From Pseudomonas sp. WS 5079 (lineage in GTDB: Bacteria; Pseudomonadota; Gammaproteobacteria; Pseudomonadales; Pseudomonadaceae): 64,000 bases of DNA. The position numbers and the translations under genes are program-made. How positions within the stretch are numbered: the first letter of the stretch is position 1; the number at the start of each line of letters is the position of its first letter. The notes under the pieces are model-generated. The model saw nothing but the letters and a program-made list of their open reading frames with translations, ran no database searches and was not told the DNA's origin. Location: positions 124,001 through 188,000 of the forward strand of contig NZ_JAAQWN010000007.1 of assembly GCF_012985465.1 (NCBI RefSeq), written 5' to 3'. This document shows positions 16,592 through 25,569 of this stretch, in pieces.

Positions 16592-16617
16592 GTAGGAGCC
16601 GGCAAGCCGGCTCCTAC
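16592..16617. repeat. Collapsed REP: bare 12-bp inverted repeat
   Basis: GTAGGAGCCGGC-AA-GCCGGCTCCTAC is a perfect inverted repeat with a 2-base centre. It equals the outer ends of a GCCGGC-type REPIN without the inner segment, and it lies between the convergent SBP and radC genes. Confidence 0.9.
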
Positions 16618-16628
16618 AAGAGGTTGCG

Positions 16629-17303
16629 TTACAGCCAGCCATATTCAGCCATCGACAGCGGGTCACCGTCGCCGACAATGATGTGGTCCAGTACCCGCAC
16701 GTCCACCAGATCCAGGGCCTTTTGCAGCACTTTGGTCAATTTTCGATCAGCAACGCTCGGCTCGGCATTCCCGGAGGGATGGTTGTGGCACAGGATCAAG
16801 GCCGCCGCGTTGTAGTCCAGGGCGCGCTTGACCACTTGTCGCGGGTAGACCGTGGCGTTGTCGATGGTGCCCTGGAACAGCGCCTCGAAACCCAGCACCC
16901 GATGCCTGGAGTCGAGAAACAGGCAGCCAAATATCTCGTGGGGCTGGTGGCGCAGCAGGGCCTTGAGGTAATCACGCACGGCTACCGGGCTTTCCAGAAC
17001 CGACTCGTTACGCACATGCTCGGCCAGATGGCGCCGCCCCATTTCCAGTACCGCCTGCAACTGGGCGAACTTGGCCGGCCCCAGGCCCAGGTGCTGGATG
17101 AATACGGCCTGGCGCGCCTCCAGCAGCGTACGCAGGCTGCCAAACTGCCCCAACAGGTGGCGCGCCAGGTCCACCGCGCTTTTACCCGAGACACCGGTAC
17201 GCAGGAAAATCGCCAGCAACTCGGCATCCGAGAGGCTCTGCGCGCCCAACTCCAAAAGCTTCTCCCGCGGACGCTCCGCCGCAGGCCAATTGCGAATACT
17301 CAT
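16629..17303 (-). CDS. radC: RadC family JAB-domain protein
   Basis: The protein has 224 residues. N-terminal helix-hairpin-helix region (about 1-100) is followed by the JAMM/MPN+ metalloprotease-like motif HNHPSGNAEPSVAD. Despite the name, a direct role in DNA repair is not established for the family. It is divergent from coaBC, with 132 bases between starts. Confidence 0.93.
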   Translation of the reverse strand: MSIRNWPAAERPREKLLELGAQSLSDAELLAIFLRTGVSGKSAVDLARHLLGQFGSLRTLLEARQAVFIQHLGLGPAKFAQLQAVLEMGRRHLAEHVRNESVLESPVAVRDYLKALLRHQPHEIFGCLFLDSRHRVLGFEALFQGTIDNATVYPRQVVKRALDYNAAALILCHNHPSGNAEPSVADRKLTKVLQKALDLVDVRVLDHIIVGDGDPLSMAEYGWL

Positions 17304-17435
17304 GGCACCTCCGTGTGCATGTGCGCCGCTGTTGCATGGCGGACGCTGTGTTATCTTAGCCGCTCTTTTTTGCGCGCGATTTCACCCTGGGGAGGGGGGA
17401 TCGCAACGCCATCACTGAACTGGAAAGGCAAACCA

Positions 17436-18644
17436 ATGCAGCGTCTGTATCGGAAACGCATCGTTCTCGGCGTCGGCGGCGGCATTGCCGCCTACAAGAG
17501 TGCAGAGTTGGTTCGCAGGCTCCTGGACCAGGGCGCCGAAGTGCGCGTGGTCATGACCCGTGGCGGCAGTGAGTTCATTACCCCACTGACCATGCAGGCA
17601 CTGTCTGGCCACCCGGTACACCTGGACCTGCTGGACCCGGCTGCCGAAGCCGCCATGGGCCATATCGAACTGGCCAAATGGGCCGACCTGGTGCTGATCG
17701 CACCCGCCACCGCCGACCTCATCGCGCGCCTCGCCCAAGGTATTGCCGACGACCTGCTGACCACGCTGGTACTGGCCACCGACGCCACCGTCGCCATCGC
17801 CCCGGCGATGAACCAGGCCATGTGGCGCGACCCGGCCACCCAGGCCAACACCCAATTGCTGCAAAGCCGTGGCCTCAAGGTTTTTGGCCCGGCCTCCGGC
17901 AGCCAGGCCTGTGGTGACGTCGGCCTGGGCCGCATGCTCGAAGCCACGGACCTGGCGCTGTGCGCCGCCGAGTGTTTCCAGCACCTGGCCCTGACCGGCA
18001 AGCACGTGTTGATTACCGCCGGCCCGACCCAGGAAAACATCGACCCGGTGCGCTACATCACCAACCATAGCTCAGGGAAAATGGGCTTTGCCCTGGCTGA
18101 GGCGGCGGTTGAGGCAGGCGCGCGCGTGACCCTGGTCACCGGCCCGGTGCATCTGCCAACCCCGGACCGGGTCACCCGCATCGACGTCGTCAGCGCCCGC
18201 GACATGCTCGCGGCCTGTGAGGCGGCGATTCCCTGTGATGTGTTTATCGCTTCGGCAGCGGTCGCAGACTACCGCCCGGAAGTGGTTGCGCCGCAAAAAC
18301 TCAAGAAAGACCCTACAAGCGGCGATGGCCTGCTCCTGCAAATGGTCCGCAACCCGGACATTCTGGCCACCATTGCCACCCGCGCCGATCGTCCGTTCAG
18401 CGTCGGTTTCGCCGCCGAGACCGAAAACCTGCTGGACTACGCCGCACGCAAACTGAAAGACAAAAACCTCGACCTGATCGTTGCCAATGATGTTGCCAAC
18501 CCCAGCATCGGCTTCAACAGCGAGGAAAACGCCTGCAGCGTGATTGACCGCGAGCTGCACGCCACCCTTTTCGCCCAGACCAGCAAGGGCAAGATTGCCC
18601 GCCAACTGATCTCTTTTATCGCCCAACGGCTGAACCAGGTTTAA
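17436..18644 (+). CDS. coaBC: Bifunctional phosphopantothenoylcysteine decarboxylase/synthetase
   Basis: The protein has 402 residues. The N-terminal CoaC flavin decarboxylase domain begins KRIVLGVGGGIAAYKSAEL and has the active-site MNQAMW segment. The C-terminal CoaB ligase begins near residue 190 (LTGKHVLITAGPTQENIDPV). It makes 4'-phosphopantetheine in coenzyme A synthesis. The start at 17436 is set by the onset of the conserved domain and the AAAGG upstream. It is followed after 5 bases by dut, the usual pair. Confidence 0.97.
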   Translation: MQRLYRKRIVLGVGGGIAAYKSAELVRRLLDQGAEVRVVMTRGGSEFITPLTMQALSGHPVHLDLLDPAAEAAMGHIELAKWADLVLIAPATADLIARLAQGIADDLLTTLVLATDATVAIAPAMNQAMWRDPATQANTQLLQSRGLKVFGPASGSQACGDVGLGRMLEATDLALCAAECFQHLALTGKHVLITAGPTQENIDPVRYITNHSSGKMGFALAEAAVEAGARVTLVTGPVHLPTPDRVTRIDVVSARDMLAACEAAIPCDVFIASAAVADYRPEVVAPQKLKKDPTSGDGLLLQMVRNPDILATIATRADRPFSVGFAAETENLLDYAARKLKDKNLDLIVANDVANPSIGFNSEENACSVIDRELHATLFAQTSKGKIARQLISFIAQRLNQV

Positions 18645-18649
18645 TTTCC

Positions 18650-19105
18650 ATGCACGCTTTGCAAGCCAAGATCCTCGACCCCCGCATCGGCACCGACTTC
18701 CCACTGCCGGCCTACGCCACACCCGGCTCCGCCGGCCTGGACCTGCGCGCCATGCTCAAGCAAGACACCGTCCTTGAGCCGGGCCAGACCCTGCTGATCC
18801 CTACCGGCCTGTCGATCTACGTCGGCGACCCTGGCCTGGCTGCGTTGATCCTGCCGCGCTCGGGCCTTGGCCACAAACACGGGATAGTGCTGGGTAACCT
18901 GGTGGGCCTGATCGACTCCGACTACCAAGGTGAGCTGATGGTCTCGTGCTGGAACCGTGGCCAGACCGCCTTCAACATCGCCGTCGGCGAGCGTATCGCC
19001 CAACTGGTGCTGGTACCGGTGGTGCAGGCGCATTTCGAGCTGGTGACCGAGTTCGACGAAACCCAGCGCGGCGCAGGCGGTTTCGGGCATTCCGGCAGCC
19101 ACTGA
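18650..19105 (+). CDS. dut: Deoxyuridine triphosphatase (dUTPase)
   Basis: This is a trimeric dUTPase of 151 residues that hydrolyses dUTP to dUMP and pyrophosphate. All five motifs are visible, including TPGSAGLDLRA, LPRSGLGHK, GLIDSDYQGEL and the C-terminal RGAGGFGHSG. It lies 5 bases after coaBC, probably in the same transcript. A weak hairpin at about 19114-19143 follows without a T-run. Confidence 0.97.
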   Translation: MHALQAKILDPRIGTDFPLPAYATPGSAGLDLRAMLKQDTVLEPGQTLLIPTGLSIYVGDPGLAALILPRSGLGHKHGIVLGNLVGLIDSDYQGELMVSCWNRGQTAFNIAVGERIAQLVLVPVVQAHFELVTEFDETQRGAGGFGHSGSH

Positions 19106-19261
19106 CTACGCTCAGGCATGCCGGGCGCAGCGTCCGGTATGCCCCAGTGGCACTTTCGCACTACGAACTCTAGGGCTAAAACGCCGTCTTACCCTTCAGT
19201 TTGAGCCTGCCGGTCGCCGCACTCAGGCCTGTCCGCCCCGTATCGATGGAGTTTCCCAGTG

Positions 19262-20659
19262 ATGAGCAACGCAGCCCCAGTCGCACCGACGTTTCCCGAC
19301 AGCATTTTCCGCGCCTACGACATCCGTGGCGTCGTCCCGAAAACCCTGACCGCCGAAACCGCCTACTGGATCGGCCGCGCCATCGGCTCCCAAAGCCTGG
19401 CCCAGGGCGAGCCCAACGTCTCGGTGGGACGTGACGGTCGCCTGTCCGGCCCCGAGTTGGTGGAGCGCCTGATCCAGGGCCTGGCCGACAGCGGCTGCCA
19501 TGTCAGTGACGTAGGCCTGGTGCCAACGCCGGCGCTGTATTACGCCGCTAACGTGCTGGCCGGCAAATCCGGCGTGATGCTCACTGGCAGCCACAACCCA
19601 TCGGACTACAACGGCTTCAAGATCGTGATTGCCGGCGACACCCTGGCCAACGAGCAGATCCAGGCCCTGCACACTCGCCTCAAGACCAATGACCTGACCA
19701 GCGGCCAGGGCAGCATCACCCAGGTCGATATCCTCCAGCGCTATTCGGACGAAATCACCCGGGACGTCAAGCTCCAGCGCCGCCTGAAAGTCGTGGTGGA
19801 CTGCGGCAACGGCGCAGCCGGCGTGATCGCCCCGCAACTGCTCGAAGCCCTGAACTGCGAAGTGATCCCGCTGTTCTGCGACGTCGACGGCAACTTCCCC
19901 AACCATCACCCCGACCCTGGCAAGCCTGAAAACCTGGTGGACCTGATCGCCAAGGTCGCAGAAGTGGGCGCCGATGTCGGCCTGGCCTTCGATGGCGACG
20001 GCGACCGCGTGGGCGTGGTGACCAACACCGGCAGCATCGTGTTCCCCGACCGCCTGCTGATGCTGTTCGCCCGCGACGTGGTTGCACGCAACCCAGGCGC
20101 CGAGATCATCTTCGACGTCAAGTGCACCCGGCGCCTGACGCCGTTGATCAAGGAATATGGCGGCCGCCCACTGATGTGGAAGACCGGTCATTCGTTGATC
20201 AAAAAGAAAATGAAAGAAACCGGCGCCCTGCTGGCCGGCGAAATGAGCGGCCATGTGTTCTTCAAGGAACGCTGGTTCGGTTTTGACGACGGCATCTACA
20301 GCGCCGCCCGCCTGCTGGAAATCCTCAGCAAGGAGAAATCCAGCGCTGAAGACTTGTTCGAGACCTTCCCGAACGATATTTCTACGCCGGAAATCAATAT
20401 CCATGTGACCGAAGAGAGCAAATTCAGCATCATTGACGCATTGCACGATGCGCAATGGGGTGAAGGCGCCAACCTGACCACCATTGATGGTGTGCGAGTC
20501 GATTATGCCGAAGGCTGGGGCCTGGTTCGCGCGTCCAACACCACTCCGGTGCTGGTCCTGCGTTTCGAGGCGGATACCGAGGCCGAGTTGCAGCGCATCA
20601 AGGACGTGTTCCACGCCCAGTTGAAACGTGTTGCCCCTGATCTCCAACTACCGTTCTGA
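19262..20659 (+). CDS. algC: Phosphomannomutase/phosphoglucomutase AlgC
   Basis: This is an alpha-D-phosphohexomutase of 465 residues. The phosphoserine is S110 in TGSHNPSDYNGFK, the metal loop is DGDGDR, and the sugar-binding loop GEMSGH is present. It interconverts mannose- and glucose-phosphates for alginate, LPS, rhamnolipid and trehalose-linked metabolism. A GTG at 19259 lies directly before the ATG and fits the GGAG at 19248 slightly better, so the start may be one codon earlier. This is the short form, without a membrane N-terminal domain. Confidence 0.96.
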   Translation: MSNAAPVAPTFPDSIFRAYDIRGVVPKTLTAETAYWIGRAIGSQSLAQGEPNVSVGRDGRLSGPELVERLIQGLADSGCHVSDVGLVPTPALYYAANVLAGKSGVMLTGSHNPSDYNGFKIVIAGDTLANEQIQALHTRLKTNDLTSGQGSITQVDILQRYSDEITRDVKLQRRLKVVVDCGNGAAGVIAPQLLEALNCEVIPLFCDVDGNFPNHHPDPGKPENLVDLIAKVAEVGADVGLAFDGDGDRVGVVTNTGSIVFPDRLLMLFARDVVARNPGAEIIFDVKCTRRLTPLIKEYGGRPLMWKTGHSLIKKKMKETGALLAGEMSGHVFFKERWFGFDDGIYSAARLLEILSKEKSSAEDLFETFPNDISTPEINIHVTEESKFSIIDALHDAQWGEGANLTTIDGVRVDYAEGWGLVRASNTTPVLVLRFEADTEAELQRIKDVFHAQLKRVAPDLQLPF

Positions 20660-20680
20660 TTATTTGCCCCGGAGCCCTGA

Positions 20681-21586
20681 ATGACCCTCGAACGCGACGC
20701 CGCCGCCAATACCGCCAAGGTCCTTTCCGAAGCGCTGCCTTACATTCGACGCTACGTCGGCAAGACGCTAGTGATCAAGTACGGCGGCAATGCCATGGAA
20801 AGCGACGAGCTGAAAACCGGCTTTGCCCGCGACATCGTGTTGATGAAAGCCGTCGGGATCAACCCGGTGGTGGTACACGGCGGCGGCCCGCAGATCGGCG
20901 ACCTGCTCAAGCGCCTGTCCATCGAGAGTCATTTCATCGACGGCATGCGTGTCACTGATGCACAGACCATGGATGTGGTGGAGATGGTCCTGGGCGGCCA
21001 GGTGAACAAAGACATCGTCAACCTGATCAATCGTCATGGCGGCAGCGCCATTGGCCTGACCGGCAAGGACGCCGAGTTGATCCGCGCGAAGAAACTCACC
21101 GTGACCCGCAAGACCCCGGAGATGACCCAGCCGGAAATCATCGACATCGGCCAGGTGGGCGAAGTGATCGGCATCAACACCGATTTGCTCAACCTGCTGG
21201 TCAAGGGCGACTTCATCCCGGTGATCGCGCCGATTGGCGTGGGGGCCAATGGCGAGTCCTACAACATCAACGCTGACCTGGTAGCCGGCAAGGTGGCCGA
21301 GGCGCTGAAGGCCGAGAAGCTGATGCTGCTGACCAATATCGCCGGCCTGATGGACAAGGAAGGCAAGGTCCTGACCGGCCTGACCACCCAGCAAGTCGAC
21401 GACCTGATCGCCGACGGCACTATCTACGGCGGCATGCTGCCGAAGATCCGCTGCGCACTGGAAGCCGTGCAAGGTGGTGTCGGCAGCTCGCTGATCATCG
21501 ACGGCCGGGTACCCAATGCGGTGCTGCTAGAGATCTTCACTGATACGGGCATGGGCACGCTGATCAGCAATCGCAAGCGTCCCTGA
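20681..21586 (+). CDS. argB: Acetylglutamate kinase
   Basis: This amino acid kinase family protein of 301 residues phosphorylates N-acetyl-L-glutamate in arginine biosynthesis. The nucleotide and substrate motifs KYGGNAM, VHGGGPQIG and the N-terminal helix typical of arginine-inhibited hexameric NAGKs are present (TAKVLSEALPYIRRY). It lies 21 bases after algC and ends in a strong terminator. Confidence 0.97.
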   Translation: MTLERDAAANTAKVLSEALPYIRRYVGKTLVIKYGGNAMESDELKTGFARDIVLMKAVGINPVVVHGGGPQIGDLLKRLSIESHFIDGMRVTDAQTMDVVEMVLGGQVNKDIVNLINRHGGSAIGLTGKDAELIRAKKLTVTRKTPEMTQPEIIDIGQVGEVIGINTDLLNLLVKGDFIPVIAPIGVGANGESYNINADLVAGKVAEALKAEKLMLLTNIAGLMDKEGKVLTGLTTQQVDDLIADGTIYGGMLPKIRCALEAVQGGVGSSLIIDGRVPNAVLLEIFTDTGMGTLISNRKRP

Positions 21587-21600
21587 CCGCTGAAACAAAA

Positions 21601-21636
21601 AGCCCCCGTTCAACCTGGTTGAACGGGGGCTTTTTT
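21601..21636 (+). terminator. Intrinsic terminator after argB
   Basis: The perfect 14-bp stem AGCCCCCGTTCAAC/GTTGAACGGGGGCT with a 3-base loop is followed by six T. Confidence 0.95.
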
Positions 21637-21671
21637 ATGTGCACCGACCTGCAGCATCGTGGAGATCCCCT

Positions 21672-21759
21672 GTAGGAGCGGGCTCGCCCGCGATAGCGGT
21701 AGTCCATTCAACACTGATGTTGACTGACAGATCGCCATCGCGAGCAAGCTCGCTCCTAC
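21672..21759. repeat. REPIN with mixed arms
   Basis: The left arm GTAGGAGCGGGCTCGCCCGCGAT and the right arm ATCGCGAGCAAGCTCGCTCCTAC differ from each other (GCGGGC versus GCGAGC). Each arm is still internally self-complementary. It lies between the convergent argB and pyrE genes. Confidence 0.93.
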
Positions 21760-21782
21760 ACAAGCTCATCAGCTACAAGGGG

Positions 21783-22427
21783 TCAGACGCCAAACTGCTC
21801 GCGGTACGCACGCACTGCCGGCAGGTGCTGCTTGAGCTGCGGGTCGTCTTCGAGGAACTGCAATACCTGGTTCAGCGACACGATGCTGACCACTGGAATG
21901 CCAAAATCACGCTCTACTTCCTGGATCGCCGATAACTCACCGTTGCCGCGCTCCTGGCGGTTCAGTGCGATCAGCACGCCGGCGGCCTTGGCACCGTCCT
22001 GGGATGCAATGATCTGCATCACTTCACGAATCGCGGTGCCGGCGGTGATCACATCGTCGATGATCAGCACATCACCGGCCAGCGGTGCGCCGACCAGGCT
22101 GCCGCCTTCGCCGTGGGCCTTGGCTTCCTTGCGATTGAAACACCATGGCAGATCCCGGTCGTGATGTTCGGCCAGGGCCACTGCGGTCGCGGCGGCCAAC
22201 GGAATGCCTTTGTAGGCAGGGCCAAACAGCACATCGAAGGAAATACCGCTTTCAACAATGGCGGCGGCGTAGAAACGCCCCAGTTGCGCCAGGGCAGAAC
22301 CCGAGTTGAACAGGCCAGCATTGAAGAAATATGGGCTGGTGCGCCCGGACTTGAGGGTGAACTCACCGAAGCGCAAAACCCCGCGATCGATGGCAAAACG
22401 AATGAAATCGCGTTGATACGCCTGCAT
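21783..22427 (-). CDS. pyrE: Orotate phosphoribosyltransferase
   Basis: This enzyme of 214 residues forms orotidine 5'-phosphate from orotate and PRPP in pyrimidine synthesis. The PRPP-binding motif is VLIIDDVITAGTA, and the flexible loop is NRKEAKAHGEGG. The start at 22427 (MQAYQRDFIRFAI) follows TGAGG. It is divergent from crc, with an 82-base shared promoter region. Confidence 0.97.
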   Translation of the reverse strand: MQAYQRDFIRFAIDRGVLRFGEFTLKSGRTSPYFFNAGLFNSGSALAQLGRFYAAAIVESGISFDVLFGPAYKGIPLAAATAVALAEHHDRDLPWCFNRKEAKAHGEGGSLVGAPLAGDVLIIDDVITAGTAIREVMQIIASQDGAKAAGVLIALNRQERGNGELSAIQEVERDFGIPVVSIVSLNQVLQFLEDDPQLKQHLPAVRAYREQFGV

Positions 22428-22509
22428 GAAAAAAGCCTCAGATACCACGGATTTAGCTAAATAGGTAGACGGCGTGTATCATACACGCACGCGATTTTTG
22501 GGGCCATTT

Positions 22510-23289
22510 ATGCGGATCATCAGTGTGAACGTTAATGGTATTCAGGCTGCAGTCGAGCGTGGTTTGCTCAGTTGGCTGCAAGCCCAGAATGCCGACGTCA
22601 TCTGCCTGCAGGACACCCGCGCCTCCGCCTTTGAACTGGACGACCCAGCCTTCCAACTGGATGGCTACTTCCTTTATGCCTGTGATGCCGAAGTCCCTGC
22701 CCAAGGTGGCGTGGCTCTGTATTCACGGTTGCAACCCAAGGCGGTCATCAGCGGCCTCGGCTTCGAGACAGCCGATCGCTACGGGCGCTACCTGCAAGCC
22801 GATTTCGACAAAGTCAGTATTGCTACCTTGCTGCTCCCTTCGGGGATGAACGGCGATGAAGACTTGAACCAGAAGTTCAAGCTAATGGACGATTTCGCCC
22901 GTTATCTGGATAAACAGCGACGCAAACGTCGCGAGTACATTTATTGTGGCTCGTTGTACGTGGCGCAACAGAAGCTGGATATCAAGAACTGGCGCGACAG
23001 CCAGCAATCCCCGGGTTTCCTGGCGCCGGAACGGGCCTGGATGGACGAGATTGTCGGCAACATGGGTTATGTAGATGCCCTGCGTGAAGTCAGCCGCGAA
23101 GGCGACCAGTACAGCTGGTGGCCGGACAACGAACAGGCCGAGATGCTTAACCTGGGCTGGCGTTTCGACTACCAGTTGCTGACCCCCGGCCTGCGCCGGT
23201 TTGTGCGCAGCGCACGTCTGCCGCGTCAACCGCGCTTCTCGCAACATGCGCCGTTGATCGTGGACTACGACTGGACCTTGACCATCTGA
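22510..23289 (+). CDS. crc: Catabolite repression control protein Crc
   Basis: The protein has 259 residues of the exonuclease-endonuclease-phosphatase fold, starting MRIISVNVNGIQAAVERGL. In Pseudomonas, Crc works with Hfq to repress translation of catabolic mRNAs while preferred carbon sources are present. The known family lacks the catalytic set needed for nuclease activity. The ATG at 22510 opens the conserved domain. Its targets could include the polyamine and D-alanine genes in this window. Confidence 0.97.
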   Translation: MRIISVNVNGIQAAVERGLLSWLQAQNADVICLQDTRASAFELDDPAFQLDGYFLYACDAEVPAQGGVALYSRLQPKAVISGLGFETADRYGRYLQADFDKVSIATLLLPSGMNGDEDLNQKFKLMDDFARYLDKQRRKRREYIYCGSLYVAQQKLDIKNWRDSQQSPGFLAPERAWMDEIVGNMGYVDALREVSREGDQYSWWPDNEQAEMLNLGWRFDYQLLTPGLRRFVRSARLPRQPRFSQHAPLIVDYDWTLTI

Positions 23290-23305
23290 GGTCAATATCC
23301 AGGCA

Positions 23306-23336
23306 CAAAAAAACCGACATCACTGTCGGTTTTTTT
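23306..23336. terminator. Bidirectional terminator between crc and the DUF4870 gene
   Basis: The hairpin AAAACCGACA-TCAC-TGTCGGTTTT is flanked by A and T runs, so it can act in both directions. Confidence 0.93.
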
Positions 23337-23347
23337 GTGGGCGATGA

Positions 23348-23716
23348 TTATTTGATCAATCGCCAGGTGAGCGGGTAACGGTAGGCAATGCCTTTGTTCG
23401 CCTTGACCCCGCCGATGATGGTCAACACCAGCGCGGCAATTACCAGCACCACCATCAACAGGAAGCCGATCACCACGAACCCCAGGACAAAGCAGACCAG
23501 CCAGGCGATGGCCACGGTCAGCTGGAAGTTCAGCGCTTCCTTGCCCTGGTCATCGATCAGCGGGTCCATGTCCTTCTTCACCTGCCACAGGATCAACGGC
23601 CCCAACACACTGCCAAAGGGGAACACCAGGCCGAGGAACGCCGCGAAGTGACAGAGCATCGCCCACTGGCGCACTTCTTTGTTCTGGGCCGACACAGGAA
23701 GCTGGTTGTCACTCAT
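23348..23716 (-). CDS. DUF4870 membrane protein
   Basis: The protein has 122 residues and three to four membrane segments (WAMLCHFAAFLGLVFPFGSV, WLVCFVLGFVVIGFLLMVVL). The segment DDQGKEALNFQLTVAI is the DUF4870/Tic20-like signature. Function is unknown. It is convergent with crc and lies downstream of rph, with a 23-base gap that suggests one transcript. Confidence 0.85.
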   Translation of the reverse strand: MSDNQLPVSAQNKEVRQWAMLCHFAAFLGLVFPFGSVLGPLILWQVKKDMDPLIDDQGKEALNFQLTVAIAWLVCFVLGFVVIGFLLMVVLVIAALVLTIIGGVKANKGIAYRYPLTWRLIK

Positions 23717-23739
23717 GGCGTTGCTCCTTGAGGCTGGTT

Positions 23740-24462
23740 TCAGTCAGCCAGTGCGGCGTTCTGCAGTTCGAAGATTTCGCTCATGCCTTTCTGGGCCAAG
23801 GCCAGCATGGCGTTCAGGTCGGCCGGTTGGAATGGCGCACCTTCGGCGGTGCCCTGCACCTCGATGAAGCCACCGGTGCTGGTCATGACCACGTTCAGGT
23901 CGGTCTCGGCAGCCGAATCCTCCAGGTAATCCAGGTCCAGTACCGGCTCGCCCTGGTACATGCCCACCGACACAGCGGCAATCATCTGCTTGAGCGGGTC
24001 GCCACCTTTCAGGCCACCGCGTTTCTTGATCACTTTCAGCGCATCGACCAGGGCGACCATGGCGCCAGTGATGGACGCGGTGCGGGTGCCGCCGTCGGCC
24101 TGGATCACGTCGCAGTCGACATATAGGGTCACGTCGCCCAGTTTGGACATGTCCAGCGCAGCGCGCAGGGAGCGGCCGATCAGGCGCTGGATTTCCAGGG
24201 TACGACCACCCTGCTTGCCACGACTGGCTTCACGCTGGTTACGCTCGCCAGTGGCGCGCGGCAACATGCCGTATTCGGCGGTCAACCAACCCTGGCCCTG
24301 GCCCTTGAGAAAACGCGGCACGCCGTTCTCGACGCTGACGGTGCAGATGACCTTGGTATCGCCAAACTCGACCAGTACAGATCCCTCGGCGTGTTTGGTG
24401 TAGTTGCGGGTGATGCGGATCGAGCGGAGCTGATCGGCAGCGCGACCACTTGGACGTTTCAT
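23740..24462 (-). CDS. rph: Ribonuclease PH
   Basis: This is a phosphorolytic 3'-5' exoribonuclease of 240 residues that trims tRNA 3' ends. It starts MKRPSGRAADQLRSIRITR and has the conserved RATGERNQREASRGKQGGRT segment. The start at 24462 is the onset of the conserved N-terminus. It is divergent from yicC. Confidence 0.97.
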   Translation of the reverse strand: MKRPSGRAADQLRSIRITRNYTKHAEGSVLVEFGDTKVICTVSVENGVPRFLKGQGQGWLTAEYGMLPRATGERNQREASRGKQGGRTLEIQRLIGRSLRAALDMSKLGDVTLYVDCDVIQADGGTRTASITGAMVALVDALKVIKKRGGLKGGDPLKQMIAAVSVGMYQGEPVLDLDYLEDSAAETDLNVVMTSTGGFIEVQGTAEGAPFQPADLNAMLALAQKGMSEIFELQNAALAD

Positions 24463-24695
24463 AGGGGATACCTGTACTAAGGACGAAAAACTGCCGAGCA
24501 TTATAGAGCCGCAGGCCGCTTCTCGGCACTGCTAATAAATTCGGTAACGAATGGACAAGCCCTGCCACCCTTTGTCACAGCCAGCATTTGGGGGCGCTCG
24601 CCCCGTTGCGCTACAATCCTGCGCCTTCGCAGCCTGTCGGCTTCAATCTACCTACCAGCCCGCCCGTTTGCGGGACTGTATCGCGAGGTACCTCC

Positions 24696-25559
24696 ATGGT
24701 GCACAGCATGACCGCCTTCGCCCGCGTCGAAAAAGCCGGCGCCCAGGGCACCCTGAGCTGGGAACTGCGCTCGGTCAACAGCCGCTACCTGGAGCCGCAC
24801 CTGCGCCTGCCCGAATCCTTTCGCGACCTTGAAGGCGCCGTGCGCGAAGCCCTGCGCGCCGGCATCTCCCGTGGCAAGCTGGAATGCACCCTGCGCTTTA
24901 CCGAGGAAACCACCGGCAAGCCGCTGCAGGTTGACCGCGAACGCGCCGCGCAACTGGTCGCCGCCGCCGAGACCATCGCCAGCCTGATCAAGCAGCCGGC
25001 AGCCCTGAACCCGCTGGAAGTCCTGGCCTGGCCCGGCGTACTGGTGGCCGACGCCACTGACCCGCAGGCGCTGAATGCCGAGGCCCTGGCCCTGTTCAAT
25101 CAAGGCCTGAAGGAGCTCAAGGCCGGGCGCGAGCGCGAAGGCGCCGAACTGGCGCGCCTGATCAGCGAGCGCCTGACCGCTATCGAAGCCGACGTGGTGA
25201 CCCTGCGCGAGTTGGTCCCGCAAATGCTGGCCACCCAGCGCCAGAAGGTCCTCGACCGCTTCGCCGACATGAAGGCCGACCTCGACCCGGTGCGCCTGGA
25301 GCAGGAAATGGTCCTGCTCGCGCAAAAAAGCGACGTCGCCGAAGAACTCGACCGCCTGAGCACCCACATCCTGGAAGTGCGCCGCGTGCTCAAGTCGGCC
25401 GGTGCCGCTGGTCGGCGCCTGGACTTCCTGATGCAGGAACTCAACCGCGAAGCCAATACACTGGGCTCCAAAGCCTTCGATCCGCGCAGCACCCAGGCTG
25501 CGGTCAACCTCAAAGTGTTGATCGAGCAAATGCGCGAACAAGTACAGAATATTGAGTAA
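24696..25559 (+). CDS. yicC: YicC/YloC family endoribonuclease
   Basis: The 287-residue protein starts MVHSMTAFARVEKAG, the conserved N-terminus of the family, and ends with the DUF1732 block (RLDFLMQELNREANTLGSKA). YicC of E. coli is an endoribonuclease affecting small RNA decay; the role in Pseudomonas is inferred. It is 10 bases upstream of gmk and is probably cotranscribed with it. Confidence 0.93.
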   Translation: MVHSMTAFARVEKAGAQGTLSWELRSVNSRYLEPHLRLPESFRDLEGAVREALRAGISRGKLECTLRFTEETTGKPLQVDRERAAQLVAAAETIASLIKQPAALNPLEVLAWPGVLVADATDPQALNAEALALFNQGLKELKAGREREGAELARLISERLTAIEADVVTLRELVPQMLATQRQKVLDRFADMKADLDPVRLEQEMVLLAQKSDVAEELDRLSTHILEVRRVLKSAGAAGRRLDFLMQELNREANTLGSKAFDPRSTQAAVNLKVLIEQMREQVQNIE

Positions 25560-25569
25560 GGCAACTCCC

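Noticed and set aside
19114..19143. Hairpin after dut as a terminator
   Set aside because: The arms GGCATGCCGG/CCGGTATGCC are good but no T-run follows; function uncertain.
21672..21759. Palindromes considered as simple terminators
   Set aside because: The same sequences recur at 16 sites without consistent T-runs and share REP arms, so they are REPINs, although they may affect transcript ends.
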